DNA of 64,000 bases from Pterobdella sp. o SKG-2022 (lineage: Eukaryota > Annelida > Clitellata > Hirudinida > Piscicolidae), in contig OZ038323.1 of NCBI GenBank assembly GCA_964035795.1, positions 1,101,172 to 1,165,171 on the forward strand, written 5' to 3'. Positions 10,853 to 22,628 of the stretch are shown here, one piece after another (position 1 is the first letter of the stretch; each line of letters starts with the position of its first letter). Made by a program: the position numbers and the translations under genes. Below the pieces are notes generated by a model that had not been told where the DNA came from, did no database searches, and saw only the letters and a list, made by a program, of their open reading frames with translations.

Positions 10853-13800
10853 TTATGAAGCGGGCGGAGTGATACTAGTGGCAGCGTTATTTTTAGACTT
10901 TTGTTTGTTTCTGTTCCTTCGTCGGTTCCTCTCCCTCCTCTTTTGGGCGGCTGTTGTGTCAACGGGGGCACTGGAGGTGCTAGTTTCACTTGTTGTTGTC
11001 GACGTGGTTGCAGTTGTAGCTGACGTAGAAGTGGAAGTCGATACTGTAGTTACGGTTGTTGCTGATGTAAATATTGTGACGTCATTTAGTGGCGCAGCAC
11101 TGGATCCCACGTGACCATTACTTTTGACGTGCCTCTGCTGCTTCTTTATGGGTCTGTTGCTACGGAGGTTCTGCGCCACTGCTGACACATACGGGTACAA
11201 CTTGGTGATGGTGCCCACAGCTTTGGTCCTCCCCTCCCGAAAAACCAGTCTAAATGTAATTTAATGCAGAATCTATAAAGCGCTTGCTAAAAATTTAATC
11301 TAGCGAAAACACACTGTGAAACAGGTGCTAATTTTCGGCCCAGCGCAGGATCAAACCCGGCAATTTTAGATAATTAGTCTAATGCTCTACCAGCTGAGCT
11401 ATACGGGCCGACAAAATCGTGAGTTTTTTGAGTTTAGGTGAAACAGTGAACCAAAAATAGATCTGGAGGCGCAGACTGCTTGAAATTCTAACCATAGGTA
11501 ACATTCTTACATTTGAAGGACTCGATAAATTTTCAATCCCTTTATTATTATTGATTAACCCAATTATACTGCTGTACATGTCCAACTGGGGTTGACAGCA
11601 GTTGGCCTAGGTTATTGTACTATGATAGAATAATTTATAAAAAATACTCCTAAATTATGACAAAATTGTGTTTGATGAAAATTTTAGTTTTATTACAGTA
11701 ATGAACGTATCTTTAGAAATCCTCATTTTTTGACGAACAAAAACAAAAATTTGAAAAATACAAGATACTTATGATGTCTTTGAAAGAATAAAAAAACCAT
11801 TTTATTTGGGACATATTTTTATGACTGCCAGTCCGAGCTAATATCCAACTTGAAATTATCGAATTCAAGATCCGCGTTCCAACACTTGGGCAGTTTGTCT
11901 TGCCGTTATCGAAAAAGAAAGATCATCCGCCAAGCCAAATGACAACGATACCAGGCTATCAGTTTGTCGATACCTGCTACCAGAGTCTACTGTTATCCAG
12001 GTTATAATAGAAAATCAGTCTCAATTTGGAGACGCTATCTTTGGTGCAGTTTAACGTCATGACCAGGACCACTGGTGCAGTTTAACGTCATGGCCAGGAC
12101 CACTGGTGCAGTTTAACGTCATGGCCAGGACCACTGGTGCAGTTTAACGTCATGGCCAGGACCACTGGTGCAGTTTAACGTCATGGCCAGGACCACTGGT
12201 GCAGTTTAACGTCATGGCCAGAACCACTGGTGCAGTTTAACGTCATGACCAGGACCACTGGTGCAGTTTAACGTCATGGCCAGAACCACTGGTGCAGTTT
12301 AACGTCATGACCAGGACCACTGGTGCAGTTTAACGTCATGGCCAGGACCAATATGAAAATAATCTCAACAGTTATAGTGAATATTTCGTTAAAATTATCA
12401 TCTCAATAATGGTGGGTAAATAGGAAAATCAAAATAACACTGCCTCACATATGAGCTTACAACAGTGCTGTTCACAAAAGCACAAGCATCTCAATAGATT
12501 AAACATCACATTAAATTGAATCTGATACAGGAAACGAGACGTACTTGGCGTCGAGTCTGAGGTACTCAGGGTTCTTGATGAACCGGAACTTCACCTGTGA
12601 GGGTTGTCACCATGGTGATGAAATACCATTTATTAAATGGAACTAACTTATTAGAAAAAAAAAACAAAACAATAATAATAAAAAAACAATAATACCACCG
12701 ACCAAGGTTAGGCCTATAACATTATAAGTAAAGAATCACATGATATTATTTGCTTGACATGTCCCTGTAGTTGGAGTAGACAACAACCAACTAATACATT
12801 TCATCATACTACATTTGATAATAAGGATGAGAAATAAATGAATATAAAAATGAAGCATGATGATGACTTGAGCTTTGTCTCCAGTCCTCAGATGCTCACT
12901 ACTCATCGACAATATTGTGGCTGTCTGACGCACGCTGCCTACATGCACTGCGTGTGGTGGGTGGAGGGTGAAGATGGTTGATATGTAGTGGGTGGGTGAA
13001 GGTGCTTGAGTGTGGTGGGTGGATAAATAGAGTTCAGAGAACGGATGAAAAGGTAGACAAAAAAAGAATAAGTATGAAATGAATGTTAGATTGTTATGGA
13101 TTACTGAAGGAAATCTAATGATAAAGTAAATAAAAGTCTTATTGAGGTTACTGATACAACAACAAAAATTATCATCCTTCAAACAATGTTTCACAAAAAC
13201 AACAATAACAAAGCATTGAAGATTGATAGGCTACTGAATTCAAATACCAAATGGTGGTCAACGATATGTGAGATATAGGTAAGGTGTCTTCGACTCCAAA
13301 AACCTCTTTTTAGTGTCGGTTCTCATACTAAGAAACCCTATTAGCACCAAAAGATGCCTCAAAGAACAGGTTCAAACGAGAAAAAAGTGGCATCTGAACT
13401 ATATTTTTGAAGCACTGGAACCGTTCTAAATGGGAGTTGAAAGACTAATGCAGGGTAGAAACAAGTGAGAATGATGGTCCTATTGAAAGTTCCAGATGAG
13501 GTTTGCATGGTAATAATAACCTTTAAATAAAACTCTCTATCAAAAAAATTAAAAACTTCAAACCAGGTGACCAAAAATCAAGATGGGCTTCTGTTTTAAC
13601 GTCGCATCTTTAATGTTATAAAGAAGCCTTGAACTGAAAATTCCATGGAGTGAAGCAAAAAAGAGCGACTGACCCATGGCCTGGTACTTGACTGAAATGG
13701 TGGTTGGGTGGTGCAGCACTAGGATCTCTCCATCAAATTCCCAACAGGCCTGTGTGTGTATGTAGTGTTTTGTGTGTGATGTGTACTTCATTGAAGGTAA

Positions 13801-16800
13801 ACTTATTTCATAATGACTTGTTTAAAGAAAAGATATTTCGGGCATATAGAAGCATATGGAGAGGTATTATAGAAGCATGGTATAAAGAGGTATTAGAAAT
13901 GTATTATATTCAGGTAGGAGACACTAACCTGAGGCTTGAGGGAAGGTGAGACGAGGACCATACCCTTCCTGATCTGGGACCTCTTGTACTGTGGGTCATT
14001 ATCAGATGGGTGCAACAGGCAACTGAGATTCAAGGATGACTCAACAACTAAAACTGTTTCAGCACAGCTACATCTCAGACATCAGATTATTATAACAATA
14101 CAGAGCAATATTCATCTATGATTACCACTCAAACCTTTTTGAGGGCGAAGGAGGCAGTCTGGCCACCTCTCACCTCGTTCACAGGCATCCTCTTACGGTG
14201 GATGCTCTTCACCACAATGGAGTTGAAGTTGCCTGAAGGTTTATGGGACACTCTTGCGTCATTTATAATTCCGATTTTACCGGAAAAATGAATGAAAAAC
14301 TGAATCAAAACAGATGCTCCACTCACCATTAGTATCAGGACCCAGCAGAAGAGTGTCCCCCAGTCTGATGTGCCCTCTCAGAGTGGTTCCTGAGGCTACT
14401 GTCCCCACGCCCTGCCACCATTTTTTTATGCATCCTCATTTCAACAAACAACGATCAAGGTTGAAGAAATAACAAAAACTTGCTTGAAACTCAATTGTTT
14501 GTGAAAATCATTAACTTGAAATCTCATACTGACTTTGAAGATCCTATGAAAACAAATCTATTGATAAACAAACAAGCACAACTGACTGGCACTGCAAAAG
14601 TCTCATCAATCTGGAACTCGGCAGGTTGTGAGAGGTGGGTGGGGGTGCGGGTGGTGAGAAGGTTGAGGAAACTTTTGAGAAGGTCCAGGTTTTCTCCTGT
14701 CACATTGGATATCTGGAAGATCGGGCACATCCTGGAGTTCAATTTGGAAATGATTTCAAAAATGAGCTTTCACATAAAAGTAGTTCAAAAACCGTTTCAA
14801 ACTGAAAGATCAACATGATTAAATGGAGGCAAGGAGACCTTTCTGAGGTGAAGTTGGTGGCAGACACGACAACATCATCATGGTTTTGCACCAAAACAGG
14901 AATCTTCCTGCACCCTGGAGACTTCAACACCTTCAAACATCAACATTTATAATCTTAGTAGAATTTTGTGAAACAAAAGATATATTATTTGAACCAGGGT
15001 TTGAACTCGGCATGCATCAGTTGGTGGTATCAATCACTAATCTAAAACGCCATCATACACAAAAATAAATGACATCATAAGTGTTGTGATGACATCATCA
15101 TGTCACCTTGTGGATCATTTGAAGAGTTTCTTGAAGGATATTGCTGGGACACATGTCGATCTTGGTGACGACCACCAGGACAGGGACCCCCAGAGCAAGA
15201 GCCAGTCCCAGGTGTTCTTTTGTCATGCCTATCATACCTGCGTTGGCTCCCACCTTTGATGGGTAGTGTGGGGTAAAGTAGGTAGTGTGATATTAGTATT
15301 CAACTAAGATTGAATCTCCATTGATGAAAATAACACACATGCAACATTGAAAATGAAATAAATCATCATGAGCTCAATGAGAATATATCAAGACAATCAT
15401 GAAGCAGCACTCACCATCAGCATGCCAAAGTCAGGGGCATGACCAGTCATGCCGAAGACTGTGGTTTTGAGGTACTTCTCATGGCCTGCAAGGTCGATGA
15501 AGGTTATCACCTGTGGCACAGTTTTGTATTCATATTGAGTTGATTGTTTGGTTGCACAATAATATAATAGCAAATATCAAACAAAATCGAAACTTGAAAC
15601 AACTTCAAAGCATAGCAACCTTGGCAGACTTCTCACAGATGCGCACCCAATCAAGAGACCCGTGCTCAGGTTTGTTGACGATGTTGCCATGACAATCAAA
15701 GCCCAAGATGTCATTACTGACACTACTTGTGCGACCTGATTCAACCTCATGTTTGTGTCTGAAAAGTTTTTGTCGAGCTTGACCTCTTCCATTGTCAAGG
15801 TCCACATGGGTAAGTACTCCGAGCAAGGTACTTTTGCCTGCATCTACATTGCCCACCACTGCGATCCTGTGTGAGTGTGCTCAAGCTACAAGATAAAGTT
15901 GATCATACATATAAACTCTTATTCAGCTCTATTGTGAAACTATCAAAGAATGTCTCAAGTCCAAATAGCTAAAAAACAAAATAATCACAGATTCTGTGTT
16001 GAAAAGACACCAGTTTGTCATACATTCAACTGACATCAGCCACCATACAAATATGTCCTCACCTGATCTCCATGAAGTCTCTCTCAGTCACTCGAGTCCT
16101 GATCAGAGCTTCAGTCACTGACCCTCCCTCCTCCATCCTCTCCCTCAACACCAAACACTCGCAGTTCAACTCCTCAGACATCTTTCTAAGGTTTGCCATG
16201 GATTGCTGCATTTCTTGACTGCTCAAACCTGGGGTCTCCCCCTCTGGTTGGTGCACTCATCATTTAGTATTGAGTGACATTATAGTGACATCCATATGCA
16301 ATGGAAAATAACAAGTTGATTCAACATCATAAGTTTTTGGGTGGAAAATGAAAGTTCAAATAGAGTTGTTGAAATGGTATTCAGCCCTGATGGCTCAGAT
16401 AGTCTCATTATTAACCACAGTAACTTTTAAATATTTTTCCCTTTAAAGCTCTTTATAAACATCATTACACTATGAAGGTTTCATAATGTGAAACAATGAA
16501 ATCACCAACCATGTAAATAAGATTCATTATACATGATGTATGTAAGATCAATGCATATATAATTTATTTATACATTAGATACTTCCAAAAAGCACCCACC
16601 TCCGACCCCAACAGCATACATGGTTTCAGCTTGACTCTCATCCAGACGATCCTTGAGTCCCTTCAAGAGAATCTCATACTCTTCCTTGGTTGGATTCACT
16701 AGCGATTTCTGAGCAGTTCATCATGTAAAGTATCAAAATCAATTGAAATTCATTAATTTAAAAATTGCTTCAAATATTACAAAATCTCTTTGGTAATTTT

Positions 16801-16919
16801 GGTCTAGCAGGTTGTTAACAAACATGGATCAAAACCTTGTGGTTGAGAACTCTTTGGTCCACAGACTCTTGACTGAGCATTTCCCCATCACAGCCCTCAT
16901 CTTCAAAAAAACTGTTCAT
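10853..16919 (-). CDS. GTPBP1: GTP-binding protein 1 (translational GTPase)
   Basis: Fifteen exons with closing phases give about 648 aa (human about 669): 16836-16919, 16600-16708, 16063-16243, 15620-15866, 15415-15510, 15107-15253, 14839-14930, 14587-14731, 14327-14411, 14135-14232, 13929-13988, 13674-13749, 12868-12947, 12545-12594, 10853-11249. The G1 motif GNVDAGKST, the switch segment ([14 protein letters not shown]), G3 DLAGHEKY and G4 VTKIDMCP are all present. These are followed by the elongation-factor-like domain II ([19 protein letters not shown]) and domain III ([11 protein letters not shown]...VRQTATILS). GTPBP1 proteins bind aminoacyl-tRNA and are linked to ribosome rescue and mRNA decay. 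The C-terminal exon carries a Thr/Ser-rich run and then a basic stretch ([18 protein letters not shown]), as in animal GTPBP1. ATG 16919 gives a short N-terminus; an upstream coding exon is possible. Confidence 0.95.
11270..11412 (-). mobile_element. tRNA-derived SINE, copy 1
   Basis: Read on the minus strand from 11412: a tRNA-like head (GGCCCGTATAGCTCAGCTGG...) with an A box, the anticodon-arm segment TTAGACTAATTATCTAA, and the B box GGGTTTGATCC. A shared non-tRNA body follows (TTAGCACCTGTTTCACAGTG, then TTTTCGCTAGATTAAAT) ending in AAGCGCTTTATAGA. The same head, body and tail occur at 22128-22283. It lies in the last intron of GTPBP1, in the same orientation as the gene. Confidence 0.75.
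12042..12351. repeat. 31-bp minisatellite, about 10 copies
   Basis: Consensus starts GGTGCAGTTTAACGTCATGG and continues CCAGGACCACT, repeating every 31 bases with only a few substitutions (A/G after CATG, G/A in AGGACC). It lies in the last GTPBP1 intron. Low divergence points to recent expansion. A related motif appears at 29130-29182. Confidence 0.95.
12950..13022. repeat. GTGGGTGG-rich tract at a GTPBP1 3' splice site
   Basis: On the gene's sense strand this is a CACCCACC-rich run that ends exactly at the acceptor of exon 12868-12947 (CACACGCAG). A comparable TG-rich run at 13751-13785 forms the acceptor of exon 13674-13749. Confidence 0.75.
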
Positions 16920-17333
16920 CTCCCTTAGATAGCTTTGTTTTAATTTTTGGAATATTCATCATTAAATCATAATTTATATGCAACCTATAAAAATTTTTAA
17001 AGGAATAATTAATTGAGAATTTGAATTTCATGCATGGACTTAAAAAATGTCTACCTCAAACGTATGTTTAAGAAAGGTGTATAAAAACTATGTCATTTTA
17101 AAAGTTAATTTGTAAACATATTGAAAATAAACTTTTAATGCATTAATTTTTTTTGAATATTAAAACCTTCAGCAGAAGTTCTTTTATATAGCCCGATTTC
17201 ACAATAGTGATGACATTTCACTCTATCGGTTCGCAATGCGAGCAATATTTAAAAGTAAACTGTTTACGCAATTCCTATCATTTATTTAGAACAAAACAAT
17301 TTGTAAAGAATAATTTTTAATTGAATATAATAG
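16920..17333. other. short spacer between two minus-strand genes
   Basis: AT-rich. It lies between the first recognised GTPBP1 exon and the stop codon of the small gene upstream, so it holds the upstream gene's 3' untranslated region and possibly the GTPBP1 promoter or 5' exon. No ORF is supported. Confidence 0.4.
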
Positions 17334-18322
17334 TTATAAGTCATCTTCGTCAAAGCGACTTTTTGTATTTCCATTTTTACTTTCGTTTTCACCAGGAGAT
17401 TCTTGAGTATACTGAAAATTAATTTAATTAATAGCTTATAAGATTTTAACATTTAATCATGAGGAGTTATATTCAAAAATTTGTATTGCCTTATTAAATT
17501 ATAATTTAACATTCAATGAAATATTTGTAAACTAAGCACTCACTCCTGTATTGGGGAAGGCTTCCTATTTGCAAAAGAATATTTATTAAATTTGAAATGG
17601 TAAAATTCATGTGCAGCATTACAAATTCAAGAGAGTAGAAATACAACAGATTATCTTATAAAAAACTGTTTTAGGTTTCTAAAAAAATTTTTTCATATAA
17701 AAAATAACTTGAAGAGCAAAATTTGCAAACACTCATCATTCATCAAGTGAAATATACAAATACGAAACCAACAAATGAAGTAATAAAGCATACAAATGGT
17801 CAACTGACCAGGAGAGGAGTGACAGAGAGGTTGTTGCTGAATGGTGGCGTCTCACCCGGCATGTTTGGAGGTCTGAACCCTGGCAGGAAACTGAGGATCA
17901 AAATTTTTTCATGTTTATTTAATGTGTTCGAAGTAAAAAATGATTTTGAGACATATTCACTATGTGACCAATACGGTAGCGGCGCCTACCCTCTGAAGAG
18001 AATGTCTGATGCTCTCCTTATTGACTTGCTTGATTGTCTGCGAGGATGATTTGTAAGGGGTACAACAATTGGAACTCACCAAGTTTAATGAGGAATATAT
18101 CAGTGAAACTCTTTCTCAAACCACTTATGATACATCCAGCATCATCATCATCATCAGCACAAGTGGCATTGAGCACCCGTAGTAGTTGTTGCTTGATGTG
18201 TCATTCTGAATCATGTAAGGGGGAGTTTCCTCGTGTGACGTAATTGCTGACCCCAGTTGACCTCTGTTTGATGACGTTGTAATAGTATTAAAGACGTTTT
18301 CATAGTTATTTTTAGCACTCAT
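17334..18322 (-). CDS. small unrecognised protein, five exons, 124 aa
   Basis: Exons 18177-18322, 17990-18037, 17809-17890, 17544-17564 and 17334-17411 have phases that close exactly (146+48+82+21+78 nt) and give 124 aa, from MSAKNNYENVF to KSRFDEDDL and a TAA stop. A central motif SKSIRRASDILFRG-FLPGF is followed by a Pro-rich segment (RPPNMPGETPPFSNN). The C-terminus is acidic and hydrophilic. No signal peptide or membrane helix is visible. The first donor (GG/GTGCTC) is weak; an alternative exon near 18078-18123 was considered but gives no consistent phase. I do not recognise the family. It looks like an intrinsically disordered adaptor or regulatory peptide, but that is inference only. 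Confidence 0.55.
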
Positions 18323-18395
18323 GTAACATCCTGTCTCTAACGTGGTGCTAGTTTTGATAAAATTAGCTTAAATAGAAGCATTTACGACAGTTACA

Positions 18396-21125
18396 ATGAA
18401 CGTTTCAACTTTCAATGTAAGAGGATTAATAAATAAATTCAAGCAAAATTGTCTGCTGGAAGATAATGCGTTCTTCAAACTCGACTTTTGTCTCCTACAA
18501 GAAACGAAATGCACCAAACTTCACACCATAACAAAAAACAGCCATACAATAACTTTAACAAATTCTGAAAAGTTTTATGGTTTAGGAATTTGTTATAATT
18601 CGAAAATATTCCAACTTACCAAAATAACAGAACATGGAAAACGTGTGTGCTTTTACCAGCTTACCTCGAAATCAAACAATAAGAAAAAAATAGACATCAT
18701 CAACGTGTACGCCCCAACCAACATACTAGCATCTTTAAAATCAGAAGAACTAGAAGAATTTTATATAAATCTCAAATCATGTATGAAAAACCTCAAATCA
18801 AATATATGGTTTATAGGTGGAGATTTCAACAGTAAAAGTGGGAAAAACAAGCCAAGCACATAAGGAGGTCATAACAAAGGTTGCCAGAACAACAATGGGT
18901 TGGTTTTGGAAGAGTTCATGCAAGAAAACAACCTTTTTGCATCCAACACAGCCTTCAAAAAGCAATCAAAGAAGAAAACCACTTGGGTGGGTCATCTGAG
19001 AGGCAAAACAGTCTACAGTGTAATAGATTTCATCTTTATTCACCAAAAACTGAAAAAGTTCCTCAAAGACAGTAACACATACAGAGGAACTCTTACTCAG
19101 AGTGATCATAACTTGTTGATAGTTCAAATTAAAAGCCCCAAACCATATCAATGTTGGACTTACCAATCAAAAAACTACAGTAAAAAACCTAATTTCCAAG
19201 ACCTTATCACCCAACAAGCCTACACAAAATCAATAGAAACAAGCCAAGCAACTTCACTTGAAGAAATTTTTATAAGCATAAAACAAGTATTAAATACTTG
19301 CTTCAAAAAGTCATCCAAAAAAACACCATCAAACAGATATGAAGACCACGAGCTACACACACTGGCTGATAAACAAAAAAACCTAAAAAACCTAATAGAA
19401 AATTCTACAGAAATTGATAAAATCAACAACCTCAAAACACAAAGAAACAAAATCAAAACTCAAATAAAAAATAGATGTCTTGAACTATACAATAATGAAC
19501 TGGAAAAAAAACTCAAAATAATAGAAACCTTAGACTATAACAGACAAATGCATGCAGCTATTAAAGAATTGAGTATCAAAAGTAATACAACTGCAAAACC
19601 ACACAAGATGAAAGAGCTCATGCAACATTACAAAAGCAAATTTTCAAAAAACAACCAACACACAAAACGATAATACAATAATAGCAAAATAAATGAAATA
19701 AATATTTTTGAAGTAGAAAATGCTATAAAGAAACTGAAAACCAACAAATCTCCAGGAGAAGACGACATCTTCAGTGAAGAACTCAAACTCATAGGAACAA
19801 ATATGAAAAAAACACTTACAGCATTAAACAAAGAAGTTCAAAGCAATAATTTTCCTCAATCAATCTTCAACCATGGCATTATTATACAACCATGGCATTA
19901 TTATACAACCATGGCATTATTATACCATTAACAAAAAAGGGCAAACCTCTTATCATTTATAATACTCAATAGAATAAGACCTTTCATAGAAAAATACCTT
20001 CCCATTACCCAAGCAGCATACAGACCAACTAGGTCAACAACAGACATCCTATGGGCTCATAAAATAGCAATTGAAGACAAAGTGAAATCAGGATGTACAA
20101 TGAAAATAACCAGCATTGATCTGTCATCTGCTTTCGACACCATAAACAGAAAAAACTTATAGAAATTTTAAGCACTATAATCCCAGAATCTGAACTCAAA
20201 ATAATCGAACTTCTTTTAACAAACACCACCTTAGCCATAAGATACAATAAAAACACTTGCAAAAGCTTTACCACAAACATAGGATGCCCTCAAGGAGATG
20301 CTCTGAGTCCTGTCTTGTTGACGGTATACCTAGAAGCATGCATGAAAGAGGTAAGAACCACCTACCCAGAAAACTCCTATGAACTCATTTACGCCGATGA
20401 CGTAAATTTCGTTTCACCAAGTGACATTAAACTATATGAAATTGAAGCAATATTCCGCAAATGGGGTCTTACGCTCAACAAAAGTAAAACGGAAGAAAGG
20501 CTGATTAATGAAGAGAACACTGTGTGGAAGACAATGAAAATCCTTGGAAGCTACGTCGGTACATGTCAAGACATCAAAAAAAGGAAAACTCTGGCAACTC
20601 TAGCGATGAACAGATTAAACCCAATTTGGAAGAGTGGGATAAGTATAGAGAAAAAAAATAACAATTTATAAAGCTTATGTTCTCTCAATTTTCCTATATG
20701 GCTGCAGTGCTTGGGCAGACTCTAAAAGCATCAGAAGCTCAATAGACTCCTTCCAAAGAAAGCACATATGAAGACTGGAAAAAGTTTATTGGCCAAATGT
20801 TATGAAAAACGAAGAATGCGACTCCGTCATACCACATCTGCACCAGGAAGTGAGACTGAGAAGATTAAAAAGGCTGGGACACATATGCCGTAACGACCCG
20901 CCAGCAAAAAAAATTTTGGAAAAAGCCCTAAAGAATTCCAAGAGAAAAAGAGGCAGACCACCATCAACTCTTCTCAACACATTAATAAATGACATGAACT
21001 CTCAAATTATACATGTACAACATTGAAAAAATCGATAAAGATGCGTATCGAGGAATTATTTGGACTCATTGTTAACTGTGCTTATGTCTAAAGACAAAAA
21101 TTAATTATATATATATATATATCAT
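18396..21125 (+). mobile_element. non-LTR retrotransposon with endonuclease and reverse transcriptase, recently inactivated
   Basis: 18396-18863 encodes an APE-type endonuclease start (VSTFNVRGL, LLQETKC, INVYAPTN, IGGDFNSKSG). The next frame at 18900-19673 continues to the C-terminal SDHNLL box and a charged linker. NKSPGEDDIFSEELK near 19740, IGCPQGDALSPVLL near 20280 and IYADDVNF near 20390 are reverse-transcriptase motifs. The 3' part carries LRRLKRLGHICRND...RKRGRPPSTLL at 20860-20980, the usual end of such ORFs. No RNase H is seen. Several frameshifts and stops break it. It ends in an (AT)n tract at 21107-21123. It sits between two minus-strand genes, in the opposite orientation. Confidence 0.85.
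19867..19928. repeat. 19-bp triplication inside the LINE
   Basis: The unit CCATGGCATTATTATACAA repeats about three times at the reverse-transcriptase segment that normally reads FNHGIIIPL. The extra copies insert repeated peptide and disrupt the enzyme. Confidence 0.8.
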
Positions 21126-21268
21126 CTTGGTTGCTTCAAAATATGAGCTGACATCATGCACTACTTTGAAACTCACAAAACATTTTGATCGGCTCCACTC
21201 CTGAAGGAATGATAGTGAAGGAATATATTGAAAGTTTATACAACTTTGTTGATCAAGTGCTTGAATTC

Positions 21269-22595
21269 TCACCCGCTGGTGAAACTTTTCCAAAAACCGG
21301 AAGTGAAAAGAACCACTCCTGAGAAAAATATGCCAGCCAAGATGATGCACACCAACAAAAACATCATGCCCTCTCTGGGGGAAGAAGGATAAGGGTTATA
21401 AATGATCCAAAATAAAAATTTTATAAAAGTGAAACTAAATTAAATAAGTTGAAATTGAAAGGATGTTATTACGATTCTAGAAAAAAATGCAAACATTCAA
21501 GTAGATATTAAAAACTCGCAAAACGCGGATTCCTAGGTGTTTAGTTTTTGTAAATATTACGACAAAATGAAGGTCTGAAATTCAAAGATTTAAATATGGA
21601 AGTTGATTGAAAAAATTTTTGACAAATGGTTTTTTAATCCGATTTGTAGCACCAGCACTTATGACCTCCCTCCACCTCCATGGAAACCATCATGAACTTT
21701 CAGAAAACTTCAAGTTTCAAAAAATTCATCAAATACCTCATGATTTTTATAATTTTGAAATAATCCAGTCCGGATTTTCGAATGCAACTTGTCCAACATA
21801 ACTACGTGCCAATGATATTTGTAGATATAAATAAACCAATAAAAACTCAAGACTTATATGTCCAAACATCTTAGCATTCGAAAATCCGAAACCCGAATAT
21901 CCGGATCCCTCATTAAAAGCCTGTATAAGCTTGAATGATCTAACAGTCCAGATCCGCAAATGCCAGAGATGCCGTCGAGGTAGTCTTTATGCAGGTTGGT
22001 GCACTCAGCCAGGGCAGAGATGTGCATGATCATCTGTACACATGACGTCATCTCTGCGAAAATGCTCCTCGTCTTCGTGCGCACAACCTCCCTCTGCACA
22101 AGTGCGTAATGTAATGAAGTGTTTATAAAGCGCTTTTCCTTATAGATCGAAGCGCTTGCTACAAATTTAGTGTAGCGAAAACACAGTGTGGAACAGGTGC
22201 TAATTGTCGGCCCATGCGGGATCGAACCCGGTAACTTTGGATAATTAGTCTAATGCTCAACCATTGAGCTATAGGGGCCTACGAATTACTGACCTTCGTG
22301 TTATATCGAATATAAATAGTGATATTTAAAATGGCTGTGTTCGATTACATTTATAACTTAAATGAAGCTTTTAGAATAGTTTGAAATTAATAGTATTTAA
22401 CATATTAAGATTAATAAAGACTATGCTAAAGATTCTGAGCAACAAAGATGATGTACTTCCTTGGGATTGGGTAGCATGCGGAGAAGTTCCTTGTTCACGT
22501 AGGTGAGGGTGTCGTTGGCTTGCTTGGCGTTGTCGTATGTCAGAGGAATTATCTGTTGATGGGGGAGGAGGGGGTGGTAGTGGTGGTAGTGGTGC

Positions 22596-22628
<33 letters not shown>

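Noticed and set aside
10869..11114. Hydrophobic plus-strand ORF rich in Val/Leu
   Set aside because: It is the antisense shadow of the GTPBP1 Thr/Ser-rich C-terminal exon.
11340..11412. Possible tRNA-Ile (AAT anticodon) genes here and at 22205-22283
   Set aside because: Acceptor and T stems are imperfect, and both copies share a long non-tRNA body and tail, so they are SINE heads and not functional tRNA genes.
12042..12351. Regular 31-bp repeats looking like a CRISPR array
   Set aside because: Units are directly adjacent with no spacers, in an animal intron; it is a minisatellite.
18078..18123. Candidate exon GLRKSFTDIFLIKL of the small gene
   Set aside because: It has a good donor (GTGAGT), but including it breaks the phase with every downstream exon. 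Skipping it keeps the frame.
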